Shown: positions 8,210 to 24,292, counted from the stretch's first letter. The stretch: 64,000 nucleotides of DNA from an uncultured Myxococcales bacterium (GCA_903895725.1 CAITUV010000044.1:145579-209578), one strand, 5' to 3'. Numbers and translations: made by a program. The notes: generated from the letters alone by a model not told the origin.

Positions 8210-8413
8210 TCAGGCCTTGGGGGACTGCTGGCGGCGGCTCTTTCCTTCCGTCAGCAACCGGGCCAGGTCCTTCTTCAGCTTCTTGATGGTGGCCGTGTTG
8301 GCCAGCCCGCCGACGTGCTTCTTGAACCGCACCTTCTGCAGCTCCTCCCGCACGTTCTGCTCCTTGAGCAACAGCTCCTGCTCGGTCAAGTTCCGGATCT
8401 CGGTCGGTTTCAT
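8210..8413 (-). CDS. rpmC: 50S ribosomal protein L29
   Basis: L29 lies at the polypeptide exit beside L23 and helps dock SRP and trigger factor. The true start is ATG at 8413, giving 67 residues (MKPTEIRNLTEQELLLK); the frame stays open upstream only as shadow of rplP. The ATG overlaps the rplP stop by one base in a TGATG arrangement, so the two are probably translationally coupled. Confidence 0.96.
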   Translation of the reverse strand: MKPTEIRNLTEQELLLKEQNVREELQKVRFKKHVGGLANTATIKKLKKDLARLLTEGKSRRQQSPKA

Positions 8414-8829
8414 CACACCACCATGTTCCGCTTGATGATCTTCGTCGTGATCGACAGCTTGTGCGCCGCCCGGAGCAGAGCATCCTTGGCCAGCTCTTCC
8501 GGAACGTCCGCAACCTCGAACAGCATCCGGCCGGGGCGAACCACGGCAACCCACACGTCCGGCGTACCCTTGCCCTTGCCCATGCGGGTTTCAGCCGGCT
8601 TCTTTCCTACCGGCTTGTCCGGGAACACGCGGATCCAGACCCGACCGTACTTACGGATCTGGCGCGTGATGGCGATACGACCTGCCTCGAGCTGGCGGGC
8701 GGTGACCCAACCGGCTGCCGTGGCCAGGAGGCCATAATCCCCGAAGGACACGTCGTTCCCGGTGAACTCGGTTCCCCGGCTCCGGCCCTTCTGCTGCTTG
8801 CGATGCTTGGTTCTCTTTGGCGACTGCAT
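8413..8829 (-). CDS. rplP: 50S ribosomal protein L16
   Basis: L16 helps position tRNA in the A site near the peptidyl-transferase centre. The 138-residue protein begins MQSPKRTKHRKQQKGRSRG and contains the GRVWIRVFPDKPVGKKPAETRMGKGKG signature region. It is 17 nt after rpsC. Confidence 0.98.
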   Translation of the reverse strand: MQSPKRTKHRKQQKGRSRGTEFTGNDVSFGDYGLLATAAGWVTARQLEAGRIAITRQIRKYGRVWIRVFPDKPVGKKPAETRMGKGKGTPDVWVAVVRPGRMLFEVADVPEELAKDALLRAAHKLSITTKIIKRNMVV

Positions 8830-8846
8830 TTCGCCCTCCGCTGTTC

Positions 8847-9470
8847 CTAGAGAATGTCACCCTTGTAAATCCAGCACTTCACCCCGATGACGCCGTAGGT
8901 CGTCCTCGCGATGCCGGTGCCGTAGTCGATGTCCGCACGCAGGGTGTGCAGCGGAACCCGACCCTCACGGTACCACTCGGTCCGCGCCATTTCCGCTCCG
9001 CCGAGCCGCCCCGAGCAGCGCACCTTGACCCCGAGGGCCCCGGACTTGAGCGCCGTCGACACGGCCTTCTTCATCACTCGGCGGAACGAAGCCCGGCGCT
9101 CGAGCTGCGCGGCGATGTTCTCGGCCACGAGCTGCGCATCGGTCTCGGCCTTGCGCACTTCCTGGATGTTGAGGAACACTTCGCCCTCAGTCATCCCCTG
9201 CACCTTGGCCCGAACCTGGTCCGCACGCTGCCCCTTCTTGCCGATCACGATCCCGGGACGGGCGGTGAACACGTTCACCTTCACCTTGTTCGAGGCCCGC
9301 TCGATGTGCACCCGGGAAATCCCGGCATCGAACAGCTCCTTCTTGACGACCTTGCGAATCTTCAGGTCCTCATGGAGCCACTTGGCATACGCCCGCTCCT
9401 CAAACCACTTGGAGTTCCATCCCTTGGTGACGCCGACTCGAAACCCGACCGGGTGAACCTTCTGCCCCAC
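8847..9470 (-). CDS. rpsC: 30S ribosomal protein S3
   Basis: S3 lines the mRNA entry channel and contributes to the ribosomal helicase. The 207-residue protein begins MGQKVHPVGFRVGVTKGWNSKWF, has the type-2 KH domain with GIVIGKKGQ at about residues 74-82, and the GVKVRCSGRLGGAEMAR segment. It is 13 nt after rplV. Confidence 0.98.
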   Translation of the reverse strand: MGQKVHPVGFRVGVTKGWNSKWFEERAYAKWLHEDLKIRKVVKKELFDAGISRVHIERASNKVKVNVFTARPGIVIGKKGQRADQVRAKVQGMTEGEVFLNIQEVRKAETDAQLVAENIAAQLERRASFRRVMKKAVSTALKSGALGVKVRCSGRLGGAEMARTEWYREGRVPLHTLRADIDYGTGIARTTYGVIGVKCWIYKGDIL

Positions 9471-9483
9471 GTTCGTTCCTCCC

Positions 9484-9822
9484 CTACAGTTCTGCCACGA
9501 CGACAGTCAAATGTGCGGTGGGCTTGGCGACCGGGGTCGCCCGACCCATGGCCCGAGGGATCCAGCGCTTCCACATGGGTCCCTTGTCCGCAAAGATGTC
9601 CTTGATGTAGATCTGGGCCGGATCCACATCGTTCTCCTTGAGGACCTTCAGGTTCGCCACAGCGCTCTCCACCAGCTTCAGCCAGTACCTGGAGGACTTC
9701 TGCGGCACCACCTGCATGACCTCGTACGCCTGCTCGAGGCTCTTGCCCCTCAGCTCGTTCGCAAAGAACCGCGCCCGCTGAGCGCTGATTCGAGCAAATC
9801 TCCACTGGGCCTTGGCTTCCAT
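9484..9822 (-). CDS. rplV: 50S ribosomal protein L22
   Basis: L22 has a hairpin that lines the exit tunnel and is a macrolide-resistance site. The 112-residue product begins MEAKAQWRFARISAQRARF and contains the DPAQIYIKDIFADKGPMWKR and PRAMGRATPVAKPTAHLTVVV blocks. It follows rpsS by 18 nt. Confidence 0.97.
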   Translation of the reverse strand: MEAKAQWRFARISAQRARFFANELRGKSLEQAYEVMQVVPQKSSRYWLKLVESAVANLKVLKENDVDPAQIYIKDIFADKGPMWKRWIPRAMGRATPVAKPTAHLTVVVAEL

Positions 9823-9840
9823 GACCTTACCTCACCTGCA

Positions 9841-10107
9841 TCACTTCTTGTCGCCGCCGTGGCCGAAGAACTGCCGCGTCGGAGCGAATTCCCCCAGCTT
9901 GTGGCCGACCATGTTCTCGGTCACGAACACCGGCACGAACTTCTTGCCGTTGTGGACCGTGATCGTCAACCCGACCATCTCCGGAACGACCGTGGAGCGC
10001 CGGGACCACGTCTTGATGATGTTCTTCTTCTGCGTGTTCTGGGCCTCGATGACCTTCTTCATCAGATGGTCGTCGATGAACGGCCCCTTCTTGAGCGATC
10101 TGGTCAC
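9841..10107 (-). CDS. rpsS: 30S ribosomal protein S19
   Basis: S19 forms a complex with S13 in the 30S head. The start is a GTG at 10107, giving (M)TRSLKKGPFIDDHLMKK and 88 residues; AGGGAGGG lies directly upstream. Upstream in-frame ATGs belong to the shadow of rplB. The conserved GHKLGEFAPTRQFFGHGGDKK end confirms the family. Confidence 0.97.
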   Translation of the reverse strand: MTRSLKKGPFIDDHLMKKVIEAQNTQKKNIIKTWSRRSTVVPEMVGLTITVHNGKKFVPVFVTENMVGHKLGEFAPTRQFFGHGGDKK

Positions 10108-10118
10108 GTCTTCCCTCC

Positions 10119-10946
10119 CTACTTCGTCCGCCGGGCCACGATGAACCGGGTGGACGGCTTCTTCCGTTTGCGCGTCTTCTTGCCCTTGGTCGGAACGCCC
10201 CACGGCGTGCACGGATGCCGGCCGCCCGAGCTCTTCCCTTCACCACCGCCCATGGGGTGGTCGACCGGGTTCATGGCAACGCCACGGCTCTGGGGACGAA
10301 CTCCCAGCCACCGCGTGCGCCCCGCCTTGCCGATCGATACGCCCGAGTGCTCCACGTTGCTGACCTGCCCCACCGTCGCACGGCAGTTGGCCAGCACCCG
10401 ACGAAGCTCGCCCGACGGAAGACGAAGCAGAACGTACTTCCCTTCCTTGGCCATGAGCTGCGCCGAGCTGCCCGCGGACCGGACCAGCTGGCCGCCGGCA
10501 CCGAGCTTGATCTCGACGTTGTGGACCACCGTGCCCTGCGGCATGTACTTCATCGGCATCGTGTTGCCCGGCTTGATGTCCGCCTTCATGCTCGACACCA
10601 CCCGGTCACCCACGTTGAGCCCCACCGGCGCCAGGATGTACCGCTTCTCGCCATCGGCGTAGTCCAGCAGTGCGATGCGGGCCGACCGGTTCGGATCGTA
10701 CTCGATCGACTTGACGACCGCCGGCACGCCCAGCTTCTCGCGCTTGAAGTCGATCATCCGGTAGTGCTGCTTGTGGCCGCCGCCCCGATGACGGGACGTG
10801 ATGCGGCCGTAGCTGTTACGCCCCGCAGTCTTCGGGAGCGTCTTGAGCAGGCTCTTCTCCGGCTCGGTCCGGGTGATCTCCGCGAAATCGGAGACCGACA
10901 TGAACCGGACGGCGGGAGAAGTCGGCTTGAACTTTCTGATTCCCAT
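10119..10946 (-). CDS. rplB: 50S ribosomal protein L2
   Basis: L2 is a core 23S rRNA-binding protein required for subunit association and peptidyl transferase activity. The 275-residue product is full length and has the KPTSPAVRF start and the conserved C-terminal block RGVAMNPVDHPMGGGEGKSSGGRHP, which contains the histidine implicated in catalysis. It follows rplW by 20 nt. Confidence 0.98.
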   Translation of the reverse strand: MGIRKFKPTSPAVRFMSVSDFAEITRTEPEKSLLKTLPKTAGRNSYGRITSRHRGGGHKQHYRMIDFKREKLGVPAVVKSIEYDPNRSARIALLDYADGEKRYILAPVGLNVGDRVVSSMKADIKPGNTMPMKYMPQGTVVHNVEIKLGAGGQLVRSAGSSAQLMAKEGKYVLLRLPSGELRRVLANCRATVGQVSNVEHSGVSIGKAGRTRWLGVRPQSRGVAMNPVDHPMGGGEGKSSGGRHPCTPWGVPTKGKKTRKRKKPSTRFIVARRTK

Positions 10947-10966
10947 GGTCTATCCCCCCGAGGTCC

Positions 10967-11257
10967 TCACACGCCTTCGAACAGGTCGATCTGGTGCCCT
11001 TCCATCAACGTGACGAACGCCTTCTTCCAGTTCCGCCGGCGACCGGCGGTCTTGCCCACGCGGCGCATCTTGCCACGCACCACGTTGACCCGGACGTCCT
11101 TCACCTCTACGTTGAACACCTTCTCCACCGCGGTCTTGACCTCGAACTTGTTCGCGTCCGGGTGAACCTCGAACGTGTACACGTTCTCGAATTCCCGCTG
11201 GGAGTCGGCCTTCTCGCTGATGACCGGCCGCAATACCACGTCGTAGATGCTGTTCAT
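10967..11257 (-). CDS. rplW: 50S ribosomal protein L23
   Basis: L23 is the main docking site for trigger factor and SRP at the exit tunnel. The 96-residue protein starts MNSIYDVVLRPVISEKAD and contains FEVHPDANKFEVKTAVEKVFNVEV, a normal L23. Its ATG overlaps the end of rplD by 4 nt. Confidence 0.97.
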   Translation of the reverse strand: MNSIYDVVLRPVISEKADSQREFENVYTFEVHPDANKFEVKTAVEKVFNVEVKDVRVNVVRGKMRRVGKTAGRRRNWKKAFVTLMEGHQIDLFEGV

Positions 11258-11874
11258 CCCTTAAGCCTCCCCTCGATCGCTGCCACCGCCTGCGGCGTGA
11301 GCACCAGGCGATCGTAGCGCAGGATGTCCTCCACGTTGAGGCCCTGCACCGGCAGCACCTTGATGTGCGGAATGTTGCGCCCCGACAACGACAGCTTCTC
11401 GTTGTCCTGGTCCACGATGAGGGCGCTGGACAGCTCGAACTTCTTCAGGAACGCACACACCCGCCGGGTCTTGACCTCGGGCAGCTCCAGCCGGTCCACG
11501 ACCACCAGGCCATTCTCCGCCACGCGGCGGGACAGCGCAGCGATCATCGCCTGCCGACGAACCTTCTTGGGTACCGTGTATGCGAAATCCCGCGGATGCG
11601 GGCCGAAGACCCTGCCGCCGCCACGAAGCACCGGCGACTTGATGTCACCCCGGCGAGCCCGTCCCGTTCCCTTCTGCTTGAAAAGCTTCCGAGTGGCGCC
11701 CGAAATCTCTCCACGGGTCTTGGTGCTGGCCGTGCCGGCCCGACGACGGGCCTGCTGCCACCGCACCACTTCCCAGAAGAGATGTTCCTTCACCTCGGCG
11801 CCGAATACTTCGTCGGCCAGGTTGAGCTGGCCGACCTTCTCTCGGTTCATGTTGAAGATGTCGATGGTCGCCAT
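11254..11874 (-). CDS. rplD: 50S ribosomal protein L4
   Basis: L4 has an extended loop in the exit tunnel and in enterobacteria represses the S10 operon. The 206-residue product contains the family signature KTRGEISGATRKLFKQKGTGRARRG and the GGGRVFGPHPRDFAYTVPKK segment. It begins only 11 nt after the rpsJ stop. In nearly all bacteria rplC (L3) lies at this junction; here there is no room for it. Confidence 0.98.
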   Translation of the reverse strand: MATIDIFNMNREKVGQLNLADEVFGAEVKEHLFWEVVRWQQARRRAGTASTKTRGEISGATRKLFKQKGTGRARRGDIKSPVLRGGGRVFGPHPRDFAYTVPKKVRRQAMIAALSRRVAENGLVVVDRLELPEVKTRRVCAFLKKFELSSALIVDQDNEKLSLSGRNIPHIKVLPVQGLNVEDILRYDRLVLTPQAVAAIEGRLKG

Positions 11875-11885
11875 CCGCGTCCCCC

Positions 11886-12188
11886 CTACGATTTGATCTC
11901 GACGTCCACACCCGCGGACAGGTCCAGCTTCATCAACCCGTCCAGCGTCTGCTGCGTCGGTTCCAGGATGTCGAGCAGCCGCTTGTGCGTCCGCACTTCG
12001 AACTGCTCACGGCTCTTCTTGTCCACGTGCGGCGACCGCAGCACCGTGAAACGGTTGATGCGGGTGGGCAACGGCACCGGACCGGCAAGCTTCGCACCGG
12101 TACGGCGCACGATGTCCACGATCTCCGCCACGGACTGGTCGAGCACCTTGTAGTCGTAGGCCTTCAGTCTGATCCGGATCTTGTCCAT
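11886..12188 (-). CDS. rpsJ: 30S ribosomal protein S10 (NusE)
   Basis: S10 lies in the 30S head and also acts as NusE in transcription-translation coupling with NusG. The ATG at 12188 is five bases after AGGAG and gives 100 residues (MDKIRIRLKAYDYKVLDQSV); a GTG at 12194 overlaps the ribosome-binding site. The PLPTRINRFTVLRSPHVDKKSREQFEVRTHKR block is diagnostic. The gap to rpsG upstream is 129 nt and holds no fusA or tuf. The next gene is rplD, not rplC. Confidence 0.97.
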   Translation of the reverse strand: MDKIRIRLKAYDYKVLDQSVAEIVDIVRRTGAKLAGPVPLPTRINRFTVLRSPHVDKKSREQFEVRTHKRLLDILEPTQQTLDGLMKLDLSAGVDVEIKS

Positions 12189-12300
12189 CGCCACTCCTGT
12201 TACAGTCTCGCCGGGGCTCTAAGGGGTGCCGTTGCAGCCCCTCGTCGCAGCCATTGCGTCCCGCTGCGACATCCTCCCCACGCACAACTTTTCAAGAATC

Positions 12301-12319
12301 AGGGCGAATCGATCGCCCT
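12301..12319 (-). terminator. Stem-loop at the end of rpsG (processing or weak terminator)
   Basis: AGGGCGA and TCGCCCT form a perfect 7-bp stem with a 5-nt loop right at the rpsG stop codon. No clear run of U follows on the minus strand, so it may be an mRNA end or processing signal rather than an intrinsic terminator. The rest of the rpsG-rpsJ gap shows no gene. Confidence 0.4.
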
Positions 12320-12788
12320 ACCACCGGTAATGCGCAAATGCCTTGTTGGCTTCCGCCATCCGGTGCGTATCGTCCCGCTTCTTCACCGTGGCACCACGGT
12401 TGGCAGCGGCATCCACAAGCTCGTTGGCCAGCTTCTCCGTGAGGCTCTTCTCCCCACGGGCGCGGCACGACGTGAGCAGCCAGCGCATCGCCAGGGCCAG
12501 TGCGCGGTTCGGCCGGACTTCGACCGGAACCTGGTACGTGGCACCACCCACGCGGCGGCTCTTCACTTCCAGGTGCGGACGGGAATTGTTCAACGCCTGC
12601 TTGAACACCGACAGCGGCTCCTGCTTGGTCATCGCTTCCACGCGCTCCAGCGCCTGGTAGAAGACCCCCTCGGCCACCGATCGCTTCCCGCAGTACATCA
12701 GCTTGCTGACGAACTTCGCAACGAGCACGTCTCCGAACTTCGGATCCGGATCCACCCGCCGCGGCTCGACTGTCTTCCTTCTCGGCAT
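12318..12788 (-). CDS. rpsG: 30S ribosomal protein S7
   Basis: S7 nucleates assembly of the 30S head and lies near the E site. The 156-residue product begins MPRRKTVEPRRVDPDPKFGD and includes LMYCGKRSVAEGVFYQAL and GGATYQVPVEVRPNRALALAMRWL. It follows rpsL by 15 nt. fusA, usually next in the str operon, is missing. Confidence 0.98.
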   Translation of the reverse strand: MPRRKTVEPRRVDPDPKFGDVLVAKFVSKLMYCGKRSVAEGVFYQALERVEAMTKQEPLSVFKQALNNSRPHLEVKSRRVGGATYQVPVEVRPNRALALAMRWLLTSCRARGEKSLTEKLANELVDAAANRGATVKKRDDTHRMAEANKAFAHYRW

Positions 12789-12803
12789 GGTCTTCCCTCT
12801 TCC

Positions 12804-13178
12804 TTACTTCTTGCCCCGCTCCGTACCATACTTGGAGCGGCTCTTCTTCCGGTTCGTCACGCCCGCGGAATCAAGCTGGCCACGAACGATGTGGTAACGC
12901 ACACCCGGGAGATCCTTCACACGACCGCCACGAATGAGCACCAGGCTGTGCTCCTGCAGGTTGTGTCCTTCACCGGGGATGTAGGCCGTCACTTCGATCC
13001 CGTTGGACAGGCGGACACGAGCCACCTTGCGCAACGCGGAATTCGGCTTCTTGGGCGTCGTCGTGTACACTCGGGTGCACACGCCACGCTTCTGCGGGCA
13101 CGACTGGAGCGCCGGAGCCTTGGTCTTGGCCTTCACCCCTCGGCGTGCCTTCCGGACAAGCTGGTTGATCGTCGGCAT
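12804..13178 (-). CDS. rpsL: 30S ribosomal protein S12
   Basis: S12 monitors decoding in the A site and is the classic streptomycin-resistance target. The 124-residue protein begins MPTINQLVRKARRG and contains VYTTTPKKPNSALRKVARV, so the lysine of the TPKKPNSA loop associated with streptomycin sensitivity is present, as is the later GGRVKDLPGVRYH loop. It is the first gene after a strong promoter. Confidence 0.98.
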   Translation of the reverse strand: MPTINQLVRKARRGVKAKTKAPALQSCPQKRGVCTRVYTTTPKKPNSALRKVARVRLSNGIEVTAYIPGEGHNLQEHSLVLIRGGRVKDLPGVRYHIVRGQLDSAGVTNRKKSRSKYGTERGKK

Positions 13179-13231
13179 CTACGTCTCTCCTCTCCACCTC
13201 CCCACCCCGGGGGAGTCCATAGCAGGGCGGC

Positions 13232-13259
13232 AGTATAGCTATCGCCGCGGGGGTGTCAA
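13232..13259 (-). promoter_or_regulatory. Sigma70-type promoter of the rpsL operon
   Basis: On the minus strand a perfect -35 box TTGACA (13259-13254) is followed after 16 bp by TATACT (13237-13232). The DNA just upstream of the -35 (AAAATT, ATTTT patches near 13262-13278) could act as an UP element, typical of ribosomal promoters. The leader to the rpsL start is about 45 nt. Confidence 0.85.
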
Positions 13260-13492
13260 GCAAAATCTGGCGGGAATTTTGCGGGGCCCTGCGTTTGCCT
13301 GCTCTTTCCCCCGCGGGCCCGGAGAAATGAGGGGCCCGGCGATCCCCACGGGCCGGCCTCCGGTGGCTCCGGGGCGATCGGGGCGGCCGCTTGAGCGACA
13401 ACCCCGAGAGCAACGCAGCAGGGCGGGATGCAGCAATTGCCGAACGAGCAGATTATTCCGGAGCAGGCCCTCCGTCCAGCCACTCGTGCTGC
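13260..13492. other. Intergenic region between the ATPase gene and rpsL promoter
   Basis: About 230 bp with no convincing coding sequence. It follows the stop of the inserted ATPase gene and contains GC-rich imperfect inverted repeats (for example GCGGGGCCC near 13279 and CGCGGGCCC near 13312) but no clear terminator with a T-run. Confidence 0.5.
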
Positions 13493-14737
13493 CTACCCGC
13501 ACACCGCATCCCAGGGCAGAGCGATCGTGTGGCGATCCATCCGGACGGCTTCGGCTCCTGCGTACACGATCAACCCCGGAGCCACGCGGGGATGCCCGCA
13601 CCCTTCTCTAAACGCCCTCAAGCCGCGCAGATCGTGCCCGGTCAGCGCCGTCCGGCACTTCACTTCAACCGGGAACAACGTTCCGTCCCGCTCAAGCACG
13701 ATGTCCACTTCCGCCCCTCCGGCGCTGCGCCAATGGTGCACCAACGGCGGGACGCTCACGCACACCGACTGCTGGTGAATCAGCCCCACCACAAAGGTCT
13801 CGAACAGCGCCCCCAGGAGCGGACTCACCGAAAGGGCCTCGGGGCTGCTGATGCGCTGCAGGTAGCACGCAAGCCCCGTGTCTGCCAGATGTCCTTTCCT
13901 CTTCTGTGTGACGCGCTTGACTGCGTTTCCACCATAGGCCGGCAACTCCCGCCACTGGAATGAGTGCACGAGCATGTCCCGCCAACGATGTGCGGTCTTG
14001 CCGCTCACCCGGAGCTCCCGTCCCAGGTGAGCATCGTTGACTTCCTGGGCCGTCAGTGCCGCCTCGATCGCCAGGAAGCGTGCGAACTCGCCAAGGTCCT
14101 GGATGTCGCCGAAGGCGCGTATGTCCCGCTCGAGACAGGTCTGGACATACGATGCCATGTAGTCCGGCACCACGTCGTCCGGGAGCTCCAACAGGCCCGG
14201 CAGGCTGCCCCGCCAGAGCAGCCGGTTCAGCCGTCCTGCGGGCTCGTTGAGCCTCCCGGTCACGCGCCGGACCAAGCCATCCGGGTCGTCAAGATATGCC
14301 GGGAGCCACGAATCCCGGCCGTCCAGACCGACAGCCTCCCACGGAGACAATCCTTCCAGCCGGAGAATCCCGACGCGGCCAGCCATGCTCTCCGCAACGG
14401 AACGGAGAGCCGCCAGATTCTGCGAGCCGGACAGGAAGTATTGGCCCTTCTTCTCCCAACGATCGACGCGCCTCTTGAGCGCGGGAAGCAGCTCCGGGGC
14501 GTGCTGGATCTCGTCCAGAATCAGGGGAGGAGGGAAACTGTCCAGGAACAGGTCCGGATCCCGCCTGGCACCATGGAGATCCTGGACCGGGTCGAGCTCG
14601 ATCCGCCGGAGCCGGGGATACACGTTGGCCAACAGCGTGCTCTTGCCGACCTGCCGGGCCCCGCTCACAAGGACGACTTTGAAATGCCGCGCCAGGGACT
14701 TCAGCTTCTTCTCTGCGAACCGTGGCCTGTACCCCAT
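13493..14737 (-). CDS. AAA-type ATPase with DUF4143-like C-terminal domain
   Basis: The 414-residue protein has a Walker A motif GARQVGKST at residues 26-34, a Walker B PLILDEIQ ending at D75-E76, and a sensor-like FLSGSQN. The C-terminal third contains GGAEVDIVLERDG and FPVEVK, a nuclease-like D/E-x-K arrangement seen in the DUF4143 family. Proteins of this AAA_14/DUF4143 type are common, often mobile, and mostly of unknown role. The gene interrupts the usual rpoC-rpsL junction and has its own promoter. Family membership is fairly sure; the function is unknown. Confidence 0.85.
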   Translation of the reverse strand: MGYRPRFAEKKLKSLARHFKVVLVSGARQVGKSTLLANVYPRLRRIELDPVQDLHGARRDPDLFLDSFPPPLILDEIQHAPELLPALKRRVDRWEKKGQYFLSGSQNLAALRSVAESMAGRVGILRLEGLSPWEAVGLDGRDSWLPAYLDDPDGLVRRVTGRLNEPAGRLNRLLWRGSLPGLLELPDDVVPDYMASYVQTCLERDIRAFGDIQDLGEFARFLAIEAALTAQEVNDAHLGRELRVSGKTAHRWRDMLVHSFQWRELPAYGGNAVKRVTQKRKGHLADTGLACYLQRISSPEALSVSPLLGALFETFVVGLIHQQSVCVSVPPLVHHWRSAGGAEVDIVLERDGTLFPVEVKCRTALTGHDLRGLRAFREGCGHPRVAPGLIVYAGAEAVRMDRHTIALPWDAVCG

Positions 14738-14751
14738 GCCGTCCTCCGAGT

Positions 14752-14796
14752 ATTCCCTTGCAGATTAGCCCTCACATATCCCATTTGCAAGGGAAT
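14752..14796 (-). promoter_or_regulatory. Promoter of the ATPase gene embedded in an 11-bp inverted repeat
   Basis: ATTCCCTTGCA (14752-14762) and TGCAAGGGAAT (14786-14796) are perfect inverted repeats 23 bp apart. On the minus strand TTGCAA (14790-14785), a 17-bp spacer and TAATCT (14767-14762) make a plausible sigma70 promoter whose two boxes coincide with the repeat arms. This looks like an operator, perhaps bound by a dimeric repressor. The remaining DNA to the rpoC stop (14797-14923) shows no gene and no clear terminator. Confidence 0.6.
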
Positions 14797-14923
14797 TTGC
14801 GGCAGAGGAACGGTTCGGGTTCCGGCATCCTCGCCTGGGGGAAGGTTCGGTTGGGAGATGCTGCCTTTGACTGGCCGCAGCGGGAGGATGGGGGGTCTAC
14901 TCGTGAGAGGGGGAACGGAGGAT

Positions 14924-19051
<4,128 letters not shown>

Positions 19052-19091
19052 GGCAGCCTCCTTATGGAGTCGTCAGCAAACCCGGTCGAAG

Positions 19092-23231
<4,140 letters not shown>

Positions 23232-23258
23232 TCGCTCCCCCATTCACAAAATGCTCAT

Positions 23259-23289
23259 GGGGGGGCAGCCCCGAAGGACCGCCCCCCCC
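23259..23289 (-). promoter_or_regulatory. Strong hairpin between rplL and rpoB
   Basis: GGGGGGGC and GCCCCCCC arms enclose an inner TCC-TTCG-GGG element, so the minus-strand RNA can form a long stem capped by a UUCG tetraloop. No T-run follows. In E. coli the same gap holds an attenuator and an RNase III processing site that set the beta to L7/L12 ratio; a similar role here is inference. Confidence 0.55.
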
Positions 23290-23326
23290 TTTTCGAACCC
23301 AGAATCCAATAGCACCAGCGCAGCGC

Positions 23327-23725
23327 TTACGCGACCGGCTTCACGTCCACCTTGCCGCCAGCGGCTTCGATCTTCTTCTTGATGTCTTCCGAGTCGGCCT
23401 TGTTCACGCCTTCCTTGAGCGGCTTGGGAACGCCGTCAACGAGGTCCTTGGCTTCCTTGAGCCCGAGACCGGTGATGGCCCGCACTTCCTTGATCACGTT
23501 GAGCTTGTTGTCGCCAAACGCGGTGAGGATGACGTTGAACTCGGTCGGCTCGGCAGCGGCCTCGGCAGCGGCCGGAGCGGCCCCACCGCCGACGGCGGCA
23601 ACGGCCACGGGGGCAGCGGCGCTCACACCCCATGCAGCCTCGAGCTCCTTCACGAAGCCGGCCAGCTCCACCACGGTCATCTTGCTGAGGAATTCCTTTA
23701 CCTGGTCCTTGTTCAGATCCGACAT
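23327..23725 (-). CDS. rplL: 50S ribosomal protein L7/L12
   Basis: L7/L12 forms the flexible stalk that recruits translational GTPases. The 132-residue protein has the N-terminal dimerisation domain, an Ala/Pro/Gly hinge at about residues 36-57, and the conserved C-terminal domain with FDV-like EFNVILTAFGDNKLNVIKEVR and GLGLKEAKDLVDGVPKPLKEG. It follows rplJ by 54 nt. Confidence 0.98.
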   Translation of the reverse strand: MSDLNKDQVKEFLSKMTVVELAGFVKELEAAWGVSAAAPVAVAAVGGGAAPAAAEAAAEPTEFNVILTAFGDNKLNVIKEVRAITGLGLKEAKDLVDGVPKPLKEGVNKADSEDIKKKIEAAGGKVDVKPVA

Positions 23726-23779
23726 AGCTGATCTCCTTTTCTGCTTTGGGGAATCTACCCCGTCGTTTTTCAGTCCGTA

Positions 23780-24292
23780 CTACGCCTTTTCCGCCTTGGC
23801 CTTCAGCACACCGAGCAGGTTCCTGGGAGCTGCCAGCAGCACCCCGAGGAACTGCTGCGCCGGGGCCTGCAACAGACCCAGCGCCCGCGCCCGCATCTCC
23901 TCGATGGACGGCAGGGTCGAGAGGGACTCAACGCCTGCGAAATCGAGGTACTTTCCGCTGAGCACGGCACCACGAATGATGAGCTTCTCCTCCTTCTTTG
24001 CGTACGCCAGCAACTCCTTGGCCATGGCCGGAGCATCCTTGGCCGTGTACGCAACGGCCACGGGTCCTCCGGTCAACCTGGTGAGCTGCTCATTGGGCGT
24101 CCCCTGCACGGCGATGGAAAGGAGCGTGTTCTTCACGACTTGGAAGCCCGCACCCTTCCCGCGAAGCTGCTTGCGGAGCTCGTGGACGGAACCGACGGTG
24201 ATTCCCTTGTACTCCACGACCACCACAGCTTCGGCCGAGCCGAGGTCTTTCCTGAGCTGCTCTACGACCTCCGCCTTCTGCTGTTTCTTCAC
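23780..24292 (-). CDS. rplJ: 50S ribosomal protein L10
   Basis: L10 anchors L7/L12 dimers to the ribosome and can repress its own operon by binding the mRNA leader. The 170-residue product begins MKKQQKAEVVEQLRKDLGSAEAV, contains LRKQLRGKGAGFQVVKNTL and ends with a helical L7/L12-binding tail. The start codon is GTG or ATG-equivalent at 24292 after GGGAGG. A 144-nt leader separates it from rplA. Confidence 0.96.
   Translation of the reverse strand: MKKQQKAEVVEQLRKDLGSAEAVVVVEYKGITVGSVHELRKQLRGKGAGFQVVKNTLLSIAVQGTPNEQLTRLTGGPVAVAYTAKDAPAMAKELLAYAKKEEKLIIRGAVLSGKYLDFAGVESLSTLPSIEEMRARALGLLQAPAQQFLGVLLAAPRNLLGVLKAKAEKA

Noticed and set aside
12189..12194. GTG start for rpsJ two codons upstream
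   Set aside because: The GTG overlaps the AGGAG ribosome-binding site; the ATG at 12188 is correctly spaced.
13493..14737. The inserted ATPase gene as part of a defence system or toxin-antitoxin pair
   Set aside because: No partner gene is adjacent, and DUF4143-type ATPases are usually single genes; nothing in the sequence supports a defence role.
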